A stretch of 64,000 nucleotides of DNA from Aquabacter sp965279295 (GCA_965279295.1 CBDIHQ010000018.1); one strand, 5' to 3'; positions 36,080-44,874 are shown, numbered from the stretch's first letter. The notes: generated by a model from the sequence alone, not told the origin. A program made the numbers and translations.

Positions 36080-37495
36080 ATGTCAGAGATCGTCACCCGT
36101 TTCGCTCCCTCGCCCACCGGCTTCCTGCACATCGGCGGCGCGCGCACCGCACTGTTCAATTGGCTCTACGCCAAGGCCAAGGGCGGCAAGATGCTGCTGC
36201 GCATCGAGGACACCGATCGCCAGCGGTCCACGACGGAAGCCATCGACGCGATCCTCGAAGGGCTAAAGTGGCTCGGCATCGATTGGGACGGCGATGTGAT
36301 CTACCAGTTCGCCCGCGCCGAGCGGCATCGGCAGGCGGTGGCGGAGATGCTGGCGCACGGCAACGCATATCCCTGCTACGCCACCGCCCAGGAACTCGAA
36401 GAGATGCGCGAAACCGCGCGCAAAGAGGGTCGTCCGCCGCGCTATGATGGCCGCTGGCGCGACCGCGACCCGTCCGAGGCCCCGACAGACCGCAAACCGG
36501 TGATCCGCCTGAAGGCACCGCGCGAAGGCGAGACCCTGATCGCGGACATGGTTCAGGGCAACGTGACCTTCCCGAACAAGGATCTCGACGACCTTGTCCT
36601 GCTGCGCTCGGACGGCAACCCCACCTATATGCTGGCGGTGGTGGTGGACGACCATGACGCGGGCGTCACCCATGTCATTCGCGGCGACGATCACCTGACC
36701 AATGCCGCGCGGCAGACCCAGATCTATCGTGCGCTGGGCTGGGCCGAGCCGGCCTGGGCCCACATTCCGCTGATCCACGGGCCGGACGGCGCCAAGCTGT
36801 CCAAGCGCCATGGTGCGCTGGGTGTCGATGCCTATCGAGACATGGGCTATCTGCCTGCGGCGCTGCGCAATTATCTCGTGCGCCTGGGCTGGAGCCACGG
36901 CGACCAGGAAATGTTCTCCACCGAGGAGATGGTCTCCTATTTCGATCTCGACCGCGTCGGTCGCTCGGCGGCCCGCTTCGATTTCCAGAAGCTGGAGAAC
37001 CTCAACGGCCATTACATGCGCGCCACCAGCGATGAAGACATGCTGGCCGCCGTGGAAGACCTGCTGCCCCACCTGCCGGATGCCGAGGCGCGCCTTGCCC
37101 GCTTCACGCCCGAGCGCCGCGCCCAGTTGCTCGCCGCTATGCCGGGCCTTAAGGAGCGCGCGAAGACACTGGTGGAATTGATCGACAACGCCGCCTTCCT
37201 GTTCGCTGAGCGCCCGCTCGCGCTTGAGGACAAGGCGGCCGCGCTGATGACGGATGAGGCGCGGGGTCACCTCGCCAATCTGTTGCCGCACCTTTCAGCG
37301 GTCGATTGGACGGCGGCGGCCACCGAGGAGGCTGTGCGCACCTATGCCCAGGAGGCCGGCATCAAGCTCGGCGCAGTGGCTCAGCCCCTGCGCGTGGCAC
37401 TGACCGGCAAGACCACCTCGCCGCCGGTGTTCGATGTGCTGACCGTGCTTGGAAAAGCGGAAAGCCTTGCCCGTCTGATGGACCAGGCTGCGTGA
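36080..37495 (+). CDS. gltX: Glutamate-tRNA ligase
   Basis: The 471-residue class I synthetase charges tRNA-Glu (and possibly tRNA-Gln in organisms that use the transamidation route). The HIGH motif is FLHIGGARTALFNWLYAKA, and the KMSKS equivalent is GAKLSKRHGALGVDAYRDMG. The stem-contact and anticodon-binding helices follow in the last third. The ATG at 36080 gives the standard N-terminus VTRFAPSPTG within five residues. It overlaps the next gene by four bases and is divergent from comEC. Confidence 0.97.
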   Translation: MSEIVTRFAPSPTGFLHIGGARTALFNWLYAKAKGGKMLLRIEDTDRQRSTTEAIDAILEGLKWLGIDWDGDVIYQFARAERHRQAVAEMLAHGNAYPCYATAQELEEMRETARKEGRPPRYDGRWRDRDPSEAPTDRKPVIRLKAPREGETLIADMVQGNVTFPNKDLDDLVLLRSDGNPTYMLAVVVDDHDAGVTHVIRGDDHLTNAARQTQIYRALGWAEPAWAHIPLIHGPDGAKLSKRHGALGVDAYRDMGYLPAALRNYLVRLGWSHGDQEMFSTEEMVSYFDLDRVGRSAARFDFQKLENLNGHYMRATSDEDMLAAVEDLLPHLPDAEARLARFTPERRAQLLAAMPGLKERAKTLVELIDNAAFLFAERPLALEDKAAALMTDEARGHLANLLPHLSAVDWTAAATEEAVRTYAQEAGIKLGAVAQPLRVALTGKTTSPPVFDVLTVLGKAESLARLMDQAA

Positions 37496-37764
37496 CAGGG
37501 CCCAAAAAAGGCGCGGCGACCAATGCGGCCGATGCCGCGCCGGTCGTTCATCTGGATCTGAAAGGTCTTAAATGTCCCATGCCCGCGCTGCGCACCCGCA
37601 AAGCGCTCGTGGGGCTGCCACCGGGAACACGTCTGGTGGTGACATGCACCGACCCGATGTCGGTGATCGATATTCCCCATCTCGCGCACGAGACCGGGAA
37701 TGTCTTCGAGGGCAAAGAAACGGAAGCGGGCGTCCTCACGTTTCGCCTTAGGAAAACCGTCTAG
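37492..37764 (+). CDS. TusA-like sulfur-carrier family protein
   Basis: The 90-residue protein has the TusA/SirA fold signature VHLDLKGLKCPMPALRTRKAL, with the CPxP cysteine that carries persulfide sulfur in TusA. The ending FEGKETEAGVLTFRLRK closes the two-layer domain. The GTG start at 37492 overlaps the gltX stop in GTGA, so translation should be coupled. TusA supplies sulfur for 2-thiouridine in E. coli, but many TusA-like proteins serve other sulfur transfers, so the exact role is open. Its position after a tRNA synthetase fits a tRNA link but does not prove it. Confidence 0.85.
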   Translation: MTGPKKGAATNAADAAPVVHLDLKGLKCPMPALRTRKALVGLPPGTRLVVTCTDPMSVIDIPHLAHETGNVFEGKETEAGVLTFRLRKTV

Positions 37765-37788
37765 CGAATCGGTTTTGCTAGAATTTCG

Positions 37789-38955
37789 TCACCCGATCGG
37801 CAGTGCGCGCTCAACCAGCCTCACCCAGAATGAGGCGCCGAGCGGCAACGCCGCGTCGTCGAAATCATAGGCCGGATGGTGCAGGCCGGCGCTGTCGCCG
37901 TTGCCGATGAAAATATAGGCGCCAGGGCGCGCTTCCAGCATGTAGGCAAAATCTTCGGCCGCCATCAAAGGCGGGGCTTGACCGTCGACGTTGGCAGCGC
38001 CCGCAACATCCTCCGCAACTTCCTGGGCGAAGGCGGTTTGGGTGGGATGATTGAGGGTCACTGCGTAACCCTCAATGATCTTGACCTTCACCGTCGCACC
38101 GAAGGCGGCGCCCACCCCCTCGGCAACCTGCTTGACCCGGTCGCGAAGCTGGAGTCGTACTGCCGGGCTGAGGCTGCGCATGGTGCCAACCAGTTCCGCC
38201 CGTGGCGGCAGCACATTGTCGGCTTCGCCTGCGTGGAACATTGAAATCGAGATGACGCCGGAGGCGAGTGGATCGACATTGCGCGCCACGACCTGCTGAA
38301 GGGCGGTGACGATGGAGGCGCCGGTGAGCACCACGTCGATTCCCTCATTCGGCTTTGCGGCGTGAGAGCCGCGCCCTTCCACCGTGATCTCCACATGGTC
38401 GGCCGAGGCCATGATGGCGCCTTCGCGCATGGCGAAGTGGCCCACCGGAAGGCCCGGAAGATTATGCATGCCATAGACCTCGTGGACGCCGAACCGCTCC
38501 ATGAGGCCGTCTTCCAGCATGGTGCGCGCGCCGAAGCCGCCTTCTTCCGCAGGTTGGAACACCATCACGGCAGTGCCTGAGAACGCCCGTGTCTCGGCAA
38601 GGTGGCGTGCGGCGCCCAGCAGCATGCTGGTATGGCCGTCGTGACCACACGCATGCATTTTTCCAAGGGTCTTCGAGGCGTATTCCGCACCGGTCCGCTC
38701 CAGGACCGGCAATGCATCCATGTCGGCGCGCAGAGCGATCACGCGCCCGTCCTCGCCCTGACCTCGGATCACCCCGACAACGCCGGAGCGGCCGATACCC
38801 GTCACCACCTCGTCGCAGCCGAATTCCCTCAACCGTTCCGCCACGAACGCGGAGGTATTGGGCAAGTCGTACATCAGCTCCGGCGTCTCGTGCAGATGTC
38901 GCCGCCACCCGGTCAGCTCATCTGCGGCGTCGGCGATGCGGTTGATGACTGGCAT
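37789..38955 (-). CDS. M20 family amidohydrolase (hippurate hydrolase-like)
   Basis: The 388-residue enzyme is a zinc or manganese amidohydrolase of the M20D group, cleaving N-acyl amino acids or similar amides. Metal-binding motifs are ACGHDGHTSMLLGAA, AEEGGFGAR and the later MHNLPG and GHFAMREGAIMASAD blocks; the C-terminal HHPAYDFDDAALPLG holds the last metal ligand. AAGGAG precedes the ATG. Members include hippurate and N-acetyl-L,L-diaminopimelate hydrolases. The substrate here is not known and it is transcribed alone, convergent with the TusA-like gene. Confidence 0.9.
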   Translation of the reverse strand: MPVINRIADAADELTGWRRHLHETPELMYDLPNTSAFVAERLREFGCDEVVTGIGRSGVVGVIRGQGEDGRVIALRADMDALPVLERTGAEYASKTLGKMHACGHDGHTSMLLGAARHLAETRAFSGTAVMVFQPAEEGGFGARTMLEDGLMERFGVHEVYGMHNLPGLPVGHFAMREGAIMASADHVEITVEGRGSHAAKPNEGIDVVLTGASIVTALQQVVARNVDPLASGVISISMFHAGEADNVLPPRAELVGTMRSLSPAVRLQLRDRVKQVAEGVGAAFGATVKVKIIEGYAVTLNHPTQTAFAQEVAEDVAGAANVDGQAPPLMAAEDFAYMLEARPGAYIFIGNGDSAGLHHPAYDFDDAALPLGASFWVRLVERALPIG

Positions 38956-39082
38956 GTCGCGCTCCTTGGCGAGGGATGGTGCGCGCGCGCGGTATGGGGG
39001 TCAATGGCGCATAAGGGCGCTTTGGAAGGAGCTATTTTCATGAGTCGAAAGGCTAGGCGTTGAAAAACGCTTGGCATTTCGA

Positions 39083-39158
39083 TGGTGAGCCCGTCGGGAT
39101 TCGAACCCGAGACCCCATGATTAAAAGTCACGTGCTCTACCGGCTGAGCTACGGGCTC
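39083..39158 (-). tRNA. tRNA-Lys (anticodon UUU)
   Basis: The minus strand folds into a complete cloverleaf of 76 bases. The acceptor stem is GAGCCCG with CGGGCUC, with discriminator A and an encoded CCA (39083-39085). The D arm contains AGCUCAG, the anticodon stem CGUGA/UCAUG (one G-U pair) closes the loop CUUUUAA with anticodon UUU, and the T arm has UCGGG-UUCGAAU-CCCGA. It decodes AAA and AAG lysine codons. Confidence 0.97.
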
Positions 39159-39171
39159 ACTAATGGGGGCG

Positions 39172-39200
39172 TAGGTAGGCCGCTGGCGGCGCAGGGTCAA
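39172..39200 (-). promoter_or_regulatory. Probable sigma-70 promoter of tRNA-Lys
   Basis: On the minus strand TTGACC (39195-39200) and TACCTA (39172-39177) are separated by exactly 17 bases. Transcription would start about seven bases before the mature tRNA 5' end at 39158. The -35 box and spacing are near the alphaproteobacterial consensus. Confidence 0.7.
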
Positions 39201-39377
39201 GTAGCGGCGACGCCTTACGCGCATCAGACCCACGGGACACAGCTTTCAGATCAGCCTCCGTCCCGAGTGCTTACCACCTCATTCTCAAATCCGGCGCGTT
39301 AAACGCCTCATTAGGCCATGGTTTGATACTTCCATATTCGCAGCGGGAGAATTCCGTCGCACCCAGAAAGAACGTCC

Positions 39378-39734
39378 ATGTTATCGCGTCGTCGTTTTTT
39401 AAGCTCAATCCTTGCCGCAGGGGCAGCAGCACCGGTCCTTGCCACGTTCGCGGCGAACGAGGCCCAGGCGCAGTGGGGGCCTCCAGGTCCGCCGCCTCCC
39501 GGTTTCCGGCGACCCATGCCGCCGCCGCCCCCGCTGCGGTTTGAAAGGGCTCCTCCGCCGCGCCGGGGATATGTCTGGTCGCCGGGCCATTGGACCTGGA
39601 ACAGCCGCGCCTGGCGCTATGTCTGGATTCCCGGCCAATGGGTGCGTGTGCGTCCCGGCTTCCGCTATGTGGGCCCGGCTTGGAACAACCGTGGCGGCAC
39701 ATGGGTATACGTCCCTGGTCGCTGGGTACGCTGA
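39378..39734 (+). CDS. YXWGXW-repeat secreted protein
   Basis: The 118-residue protein starts with a twin-arginine-like signal (LSRRRFLSSILAAGAAAP) and, after a Pro-rich linker, consists of aromatic-rich repeats: GYVWSPGHWTWNS, YVWIPGQWVRV and TWVYVPGRWVR. These are the YXWGXW pattern of small envelope proteins, often found in multiple copies in alphaproteobacteria. The function is unknown; the repeats may bind carbohydrate or peptidoglycan. The likely mature protein is very basic and aromatic. It is convergent with the phosphatase-like gene, with a hairpin over that gene's 3' end. Confidence 0.75.
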   Translation: MLSRRRFLSSILAAGAAAPVLATFAANEAQAQWGPPGPPPPGFRRPMPPPPPLRFERAPPPRRGYVWSPGHWTWNSRAWRYVWIPGQWVRVRPGFRYVGPAWNNRGGTWVYVPGRWVR

Positions 39735-39753
39735 ACACGGAATAAAAGATCGT

Positions 39754-39782
39754 GAGCGGGTGCCTATCTCAGGCACCCGCTC
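39754..39782. terminator. Hairpin terminator between convergent genes at 39.75 kb
   Basis: A 12-bp perfect stem (39754-39765 with 39771-39782) has a five-base loop. On the minus strand it is followed after six bases by TTTT, as expected for a terminator of the phosphatase-like gene, whose stop codon (39764-39766) falls inside the hairpin. On the + strand the T-run is weak. Confidence 0.6.
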
Positions 39783-40486
39783 GCCTTCCCAAGACCATCT
39801 GTCTTGTCCCAGTCATTGGCAGGCAAATTGGCAAAGGGTCCGTCAAACACCTGCTTCTTCATGGCGAATCGGGTCGGCGTCCCATCGGGGTTAAAATCGA
39901 CGATCCAGAAATAATCATAGGTCTCGGTCGGCCATGTCGTGGGGACATCCGGCAGGATATCGAGGCGAAGCAATTGGCGCAGACTGATCTTGCGGTTGGG
40001 AGACTGGGCCTCGAGCTTCGCATTGGCGATGTGCTCGTGCTCCCAGACCATGACCACCGTCCTGCCATTGAAGCTTGGCTCGTTCATCACCAGCCGCGCC
40101 GCCTCTTCCGTGTGGGTCGCGAGTGCCGCCCGGAATCCCGCGAGACCCTTCATGCGGGTTTCGCCCGGCAGCACCGTGAAGAGAACGACAGGCTGCCCCC
40201 AACTCGTGGCCGCGGGCGCAGCTAATTCAAGGGCGTGCAGTGTAATCGACACGAAGGCCGCCGGCCTTTCACCCGCAGCGAAGAAGGAATCCTTCGCGCC
40301 CTGCCCCAGATAGGTCTTCACAAGGGCCATCGCCCTCTCGATGCCCAGCTTACACAGGCGAAAATCATCCTTTTTCTCGCCATGGCGCAGGATGATGACG
40401 CGCGCGGGCGCTGCGGCGGCGATTCCGCTATCGAGAAGAAGCAGGGCGCATGCACCTAGTGCCACCCAAAAGCCTGACCGTCTCAA
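39764..40486 (-). CDS. Secreted histidine-phosphatase-superfamily-like protein
   Basis: The 240-residue protein has a signal peptide (GFWVALGACALLLLDSGIAAAAP) then VIILRHGEKKDD, the RHG core of the histidine phosphatase superfamily, and a second histidine pair in VWEHEHIANAKL that could supply the other catalytic His. The C-terminal half (YDYFWIVDF and later) is not typical of well-known members. The start is TTG at 40486, with GGGAG eight bases before it, because it begins just before the signal peptide; the frame is open upstream to 40588. Whether it is an active phosphatase is unknown. Confidence 0.65.
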   Translation of the reverse strand: MRRSGFWVALGACALLLLDSGIAAAAPARVIILRHGEKKDDFRLCKLGIERAMALVKTYLGQGAKDSFFAAGERPAAFVSITLHALELAAPAATSWGQPVVLFTVLPGETRMKGLAGFRAALATHTEEAARLVMNEPSFNGRTVVMVWEHEHIANAKLEAQSPNRKISLRQLLRLDILPDVPTTWPTETYDYFWIVDFNPDGTPTRFAMKKQVFDGPFANLPANDWDKTDGLGKASGCLR

Positions 40487-40502
40487 AGTGCACGCTCCCT
40501 CA

Positions 40503-41669
40503 TTATACGGTGACGCCGGCCGAGATGGGAAAGTATGCGACCCGGTCGCGTCCGTTACATTTCGCCTGATAGAGAGCCTGATCGGCATCCGCGACTAGTT
40601 CTGCCGGCGTCTGCAGGCGTTGCGGGTCCCATTCGGTGATTCCGATGGAGGCAGCGACGACGATTTCGCTGCCTTTCCAAATCACAGGTTGCGCTCGAAG
40701 CTCGCGGCGCAAATCCTCGGCAACGCGCAGCGCGTCCGTCAAGCGCGTATCCGGCATGATCACGCTGAACTCATCGCCACCGATCCGTCCGATCACGTCT
40801 GTGCGGCGCATCCGCATCGACGCGACCTCGCCGAACCTGCGAAGACATTGGTCACCGGCCGCATGCCCGTGGGCGTCATTAATGGACTTGAAGCCGTCAA
40901 GATCGATTACGAGGAGGCAGAATGGGCGTCGCACACGTCGTGTGCTGGCGCATGCCTGGTTCAGGCGTTCCAGAAAATGGCGACGGCTTGAAAGCCCGGT
41001 CAGTTCGTCCACCACCACCAGCGACGACAATTCGAAGCGAACATGCTCCATCACCGCCAGCATGAAACCGAGCTGGCAGGTAACGAGGCCGAAGATGATG
41101 CTCAGCACCGCGAACAGGCCGATGGGCCGTGTTATGGTGTCTGGCAGCACCTCCATGCTGAAGGCGATCGCACCGCCAATGCGGATGGTCTGGCCGACGA
41201 TGGCCACGGCCATCGAAATGGCACACAGCCGCGCGGCGGGAGACAACGCGATACGCCGGAAGAGTGTCTTGATGATCAAGGCAAACGGAACGACGGCGCT
41301 CAGGCTGTAGGCCAGATTTAGCAGGATGCCGTTCTCTCCGGCCGCCACGATACCCAGCATCGTCGCCAGCGTGATAACGAGGGTTTCGATCCAGGGGGGC
41401 TTGAAACCGTAAAACTGCCGGATGCCGATCCAAAGCATGCACATGGCGAAGGCAGCGATGACGTGAGCACCGATCGAAACCAACCCCGTGCCTTCGGGAT
41501 GGGTATTCATGATGCCGACCGCGGCAAGGATCATCAGCACGGTCGCCGAAATCCAGGCGGGGATACCGGGCACATGGGGATAAGAGCGCCAGAGGACCCC
41601 CCACGTAACTGTGAAGGTGGCGGTGAGAAAAAGCAGGAAGACTTGGATCGTATAAATATCGATCTTCAT
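40503..41669 (-). CDS. Membrane-anchored diguanylate cyclase
   Basis: The 388-residue protein has about six membrane helices (residues 5-205) and then a cytoplasmic GGDEF domain. The domain shows DELTGLSSRRHF, DLDGFKSINDAHGHAAGD, the signature GGDEF, and an RxxD inhibitory site (RRTD) five residues before it, so product inhibition by c-di-GMP is likely. The helical region resembles no named sensor domain. ATG at 41669 begins just before the first helix; upstream in-frame ATGs give a non-conserved extension. No phosphodiesterase lies nearby. Confidence 0.87.
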   Translation of the reverse strand: MKIDIYTIQVFLLFLTATFTVTWGVLWRSYPHVPGIPAWISATVLMILAAVGIMNTHPEGTGLVSIGAHVIAAFAMCMLWIGIRQFYGFKPPWIETLVITLATMLGIVAAGENGILLNLAYSLSAVVPFALIIKTLFRRIALSPAARLCAISMAVAIVGQTIRIGGAIAFSMEVLPDTITRPIGLFAVLSIIFGLVTCQLGFMLAVMEHVRFELSSLVVVDELTGLSSRRHFLERLNQACASTRRVRRPFCLLVIDLDGFKSINDAHGHAAGDQCLRRFGEVASMRMRRTDVIGRIGGDEFSVIMPDTRLTDALRVAEDLRRELRAQPVIWKGSEIVVAASIGITEWDPQRLQTPAELVADADQALYQAKCNGRDRVAYFPISAGVTV

Positions 41670-41919
41670 GAGGCCCGGATCACGGACTCCCGCTTCCCGA
41701 GGTGGAACATCGACCACCTGGGAACAGCATGTTGTTTTGCCGACGTCTTCCTGACAAGCCGCAAGCTGAATCCGGAGCATATTGAGAAATGCGACCGGCG
41801 AGAACACCCCCGTTCACAAATCTCCGGGAGGGTGCCGGGTCTTAGCCATGATGGCGGCCGTCGCTTGCCAATCCCCGCGCCCTCGCCTATGCGAAGCGAC
41901 GCGATATCAGGGGGTTTCG

Positions 41920-42264
41920 ATGCGGATGGCTTACTCTTGGATCAGCGGCGGCGCCTTCGGGTTCAGCATGGTCCTGTGCACGGCCCTGTCTCTGCCGGCC
42001 CTGGCGCAGAGCACCGGCGCGCCGCATATCCCCATCACGCCGCACAATCCGAACATCATCAACCTGCCGGTGATCCCGCAGGGCAGCTATCTCGATCCGG
42101 GTCCCGGCGCCGCCATCAAGCCGGATGTCAGCATTGGCGATGGTCGGAACGAGGATTATGTGTTCCCGCCGAACGATGGCGGCTTCATGGGCGCCTCGCC
42201 TCCGGGAGATCCCACGGCGGACGGCCAGTGGAGCCCTCTCCCCGGCGACACACCGAGCTTCTAA
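41920..42264 (+). CDS. Small secreted protein of unknown family
   Basis: The 114-residue protein has a clear signal peptide (SGGAFGFSMVLCTALSLPALAQS) and a mature part rich in Pro, Gly and Asn (PHIPITPHNPNIINLPVIPQG), without cysteines after the signal. I do not recognise the family. The ATG at 41920 has AGGGGG upstream. It is followed by a bidirectional terminator shared with rpsI. Codon usage looks like the neighbours. Confidence 0.6.
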   Translation: MRMAYSWISGGAFGFSMVLCTALSLPALAQSTGAPHIPITPHNPNIINLPVIPQGSYLDPGPGAAIKPDVSIGDGRNEDYVFPPNDGGFMGASPPGDPTADGQWSPLPGDTPSF

Positions 42265-42310
42265 AAGCCGGCGGACCCCAGGCAGGCAACAAAACCAAGC
42301 AAACAAACAA

Positions 42311-42345
42311 AAAAGGCCCGGCAATTTGCCGGGCCTTTTCGTTTT
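42311..42345. terminator. Bidirectional terminator between the small secreted protein and rpsI
   Basis: AAAAGGCCCGGCAA and TTGCCGGGCCTTTT form a 14-bp perfect inverted repeat (42311-42324 with 42326-42339), followed by CGTTTTG on the + strand and preceded by an A-rich stretch that gives a T-run on the minus strand. It ends both the + strand gene and the rplM-rpsI operon. Confidence 0.9.
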
Positions 42346-42360
42346 GATTAACGCTTTCGA

Positions 42361-42834
42361 TCAGCGCTTCGAGAACTGGAAGCTCCGGCGAGCCTTGGCG
42401 CGACCGTACTTCTTGCGCTCGACGACGCGGCTGTCGCGGGTCAGGAAGCCACCCTTCTTAAGCGGCGAGCGAAGCTCGGGCTCGTAGTAGGTCAGCGCCT
42501 TAGAGATACCGTGCCGCACAGCGCCGGCCTGGCCGGAGAGGCCGCCGCCGGCAACCGTGCACACAACGTCATAGGAGCCTTCGCGGGCGGCCGCCTGGAA
42601 CGGCTGATTGATCAGCAGGCGCAGCACGGGACGGGCGAAATACACCACCACGTCGCGATCGTTCACCGTGATCTTGCCGGTGCCGGGGCGAACCCATACG
42701 CGGGCGACAGCGTCCTTGCGCTTGCCAGTAGCATACGCGCGGCCGAACTTGTCCAGCTTCTGGACATGAACGGGAGCTTCCTGCTGACCCGACGAAAGGG
42801 TGTTCAGGGCGTCGAGGGACTGAAGGTCGGACAT
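42361..42834 (-). CDS. rpsI: 30S ribosomal protein S9
   Basis: The 157-residue S9 includes an N-terminal extension of about 30 residues typical of alphaproteobacteria and then YATGKRKDAVARVWVRPG, the tight turn GGGLSGQAGAVRHGISKAL, and the tRNA-contacting tail GRAKARRSFQFSKR. It starts one base after the rplM stop on the same strand, forming the conserved rplM-rpsI pair. Confidence 0.98.
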   Translation of the reverse strand: MSDLQSLDALNTLSSGQQEAPVHVQKLDKFGRAYATGKRKDAVARVWVRPGTGKITVNDRDVVVYFARPVLRLLINQPFQAAAREGSYDVVCTVAGGGLSGQAGAVRHGISKALTYYEPELRSPLKKGGFLTRDSRVVERKKYGRAKARRSFQFSKR

Positions 42835-42835
42835 G

Positions 42836-43297
42836 TCAGTTCCTCACATTCTTGCGGTTGAGGCTCGCCACGTCGAGCGTGACAGGCTGCTGAGCCTCAT
42901 GCGGATGGGACGCACCCTTGTAGACACGCAGGTTGCCCATGATCTTGCGGCCGAGCGGGCCGCGGGCAAGCATGCGCTCTACCGCCTTCTCGATGATCCG
43001 CTCGGGGAAGCGGCCTTCGAGAATGAATTTTGCAGTGCGCTCCTTGATGCCGCCGGGGAAGCCGGTGTGGTGGTAATAGACCTTCTGCTCGCGCTTGCGA
43101 CCGGTCAGAACCGCCTTGTCGGCATTCACCACGACGACATTGTCGCCGCAGTCCACATGCGGGGTGTAGATCGGGCGATGCTTGCCCTTGAGGCGCATGG
43201 CAATGATGCTCGCGAGACGGCCCACAACGAGGCCGCTGGCATCGATTACCACCCACTTCTTCTCGATTTCGGCAGGCTTGGCCGAATACGTCTTCAT
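42836..43297 (-). CDS. rplM: 50S ribosomal protein L13
   Basis: The 153-residue L13 is an early assembly protein of the large subunit. Conserved parts are KWVVIDASGLVVGRLAS, LKGKHRPIYTPHVDCGDNVVVVNADK, YYHHTGFPGGIKERT and MLARGPLGRKIMGNLRVYKGASHPHEAQQP. A probable sigma-70 promoter lies upstream at 43364-43392. The rpsI gene follows one base after the stop. Confidence 0.98.
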   Translation of the reverse strand: MKTYSAKPAEIEKKWVVIDASGLVVGRLASIIAMRLKGKHRPIYTPHVDCGDNVVVVNADKAVLTGRKREQKVYYHHTGFPGGIKERTAKFILEGRFPERIIEKAVERMLARGPLGRKIMGNLRVYKGASHPHEAQQPVTLDVASLNRKNVRN

Positions 43298-43363
43298 GGA
43301 TTGGTTTCCGGATATGAAGGCCGCAACTCCACGAATGACGCAGAGCCGTGCAGCGATGGCGGG

Positions 43364-43392
43364 TTTCTACCTCACCCCCCTCGTCGGGTCAA
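43364..43392 (-). promoter_or_regulatory. Probable sigma-70 promoter of rplM-rpsI
   Basis: On the minus strand TTGACC (43387-43392) and TAGAAA (43364-43369) are 17 bases apart, predicting a leader of about 60 bases before the rplM ATG at 43297. An AT-rich block lies further upstream (43400-43450). Confidence 0.55.
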
Positions 43393-43516
43393 CGCAATCT
43401 AGGCATAAATTATCATTATAAAACAATGGTTTAGAAAAATGGTATTTTAACACCGTGACTCAAACCCTGTTTTTACGACGAAAAATGACGGTTGGCGCCC
43501 TGCGCCCTCGGGTACC

Positions 43517-43954
43517 TCAGCGTTGAGGGATCGAATAGGTGGCGACGCAATGCGCCACAAGGTCGGTATCCGACGCACCGCGCAGCCCCACGTCCCCCAC
43601 CGCCAGCCGTTTACCCACCTTGATCAGGCGCGCGAACGCGTAGATCTGCCCGGGAGTCGGCTTGCGCAAGAAGTTGATCGAGAGGTTCGTCGTAACCGCA
43701 AGCGGGACAAGCCCGATCTGGCCCAGCAGCGCGACATAGGTCGCCACATCCGCCAACATCATGAGCGCGGGTCCCGACACCGTGCCGCCCGGCCTCAGGT
43801 GCTCCTCGCCGGCATCGAGACGCACGGTTGCGGTATTGAGGCCAAGCGAGACGATGGAGTGGGGACGTCCGGGCCCGAACGCTTGAGGGAATTCTTTGGC
43901 CAGGAAAACCTCAAGTTCCTCGATCGTCACCACGGTATCGCGCGCCGGTTCCAT
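43517..43954 (-). CDS. PaaI-type hotdog thioesterase
   Basis: The 145-residue hotdog-fold protein hydrolyses acyl-CoA thioesters. The core pattern is HLRPGGTVSGPALMMLADVATYVALLG, in which the acidic residue of LADVA is the usual catalytic carboxylate, followed by AVTTNLSINFLRKPTPG and ARLIKVGKRLAVGDVGLRG. Family members act on aromatic or long-chain acyl-CoAs. ATG at 43954 has GGGAG at six bases; in-frame upstream ATGs are not supported. It is divergent from an enoyl-CoA hydratase gene, which fits a role in acyl-CoA turnover. Confidence 0.9.
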   Translation of the reverse strand: MEPARDTVVTIEELEVFLAKEFPQAFGPGRPHSIVSLGLNTATVRLDAGEEHLRPGGTVSGPALMMLADVATYVALLGQIGLVPLAVTTNLSINFLRKPTPGQIYAFARLIKVGKRLAVGDVGLRGASDTDLVAHCVATYSIPQR

Positions 43955-44046
43955 CTTTCGCTCCCTGTCGCCGACGCCTCGCGTCTTGTTCGGCTCTTGC
44001 ATAAAGTAGGAGCACAAAAGATCAACGCGTTCAGGAAGGACGTCCG

Positions 44047-44874
44047 ATGTCTTCAGCCAGCGCCTCTGCGAGCGTTCATGCAGTGCAGGAACCCGTGCTT
44101 CGCATAGATGCGGACGCAATTGCGACACTGACACTGGCGCGCGCGGCCAGCTGCAACAGCCTGTCCGATGCCGCCATGGCATCGCTCTCCGGTCATCTCG
44201 CCGACATAGCGGGCGATACATCGGTGCGGGCTGTGGTGCTGACGGCGGAAGGGCCGGTCTTCTCAGCCGGTCACGATCTCAAGGAAATCCAGGCCCACCG
44301 CGACGATGCCGATCACGGCCGCGCTTATTACGAAGGCGTCCTCAAGCGCTGCGCGGCTTTGATGACGGCCATCGTGCGACTGCCACAGCCGGTCATCGCC
44401 GCGGTGGAGGGCATGGCGACGGCGGCCGGCTGCCAGTTGGTGGCGAGTTGCGACCTGGCGGTTGCCGGCCGCGCCGCCCGCTTCTGCACGCCGGGCGTCA
44501 ACATCGGCCTGTTTTGCCACACACCCATGGTGGCTCTCTCGCGCGCCGTGTCCAGCAAGCATGCCCTGGAGATGCTTTTGCTCGGCGAATGGGTGGAGGC
44601 GGACGAAGCCCACCGCATGGGCCTGGTCAACCGCGTTGTCCCCGAAAGCGAGGCGCTTGCGGCGGCGACCGCCCTCGCCCGCCGCATCGCAGCCAAATCC
44701 CAGGTGCCGGTGAAGCTTGGGAAGGCCGCATTCTATCAGCAAGCGGAAATGACATTGGACCAAGCCTATGCCTTCGCCTCCGATGTCATGGCCACCAATA
44801 TGCTGGCGCGTGACGCGGACGAGGGCATTTCCGCGGTTCTCTCGAAGCGGCCGCCGGTTTGGGAGGACCGTTGA
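44047..44874 (+). CDS. Enoyl-CoA hydratase/isomerase family protein (ECHDC3-like)
   Basis: The 275-residue crotonase-fold protein has the CoA-binding VFSAGHDLKEI, the oxyanion-hole GMATAAGCQLVASCDLAVA and the FCTPGVNIGLFCHTPMVALSRAVSS segment that resembles ECHDC3-type members rather than the classic fatty-acid hydratase. The Glu expected in the classic catalytic pair is not evident, so hydratase activity is uncertain. AAGGAC precedes the ATG. It is divergent from the thioesterase gene, with about 90 bases between the starts. Confidence 0.85.
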   Translation: MSSASASASVHAVQEPVLRIDADAIATLTLARAASCNSLSDAAMASLSGHLADIAGDTSVRAVVLTAEGPVFSAGHDLKEIQAHRDDADHGRAYYEGVLKRCAALMTAIVRLPQPVIAAVEGMATAAGCQLVASCDLAVAGRAARFCTPGVNIGLFCHTPMVALSRAVSSKHALEMLLLGEWVEADEAHRMGLVNRVVPESEALAAATALARRIAAKSQVPVKLGKAAFYQQAEMTLDQAYAFASDVMATNMLARDADEGISAVLSKRPPVWEDR

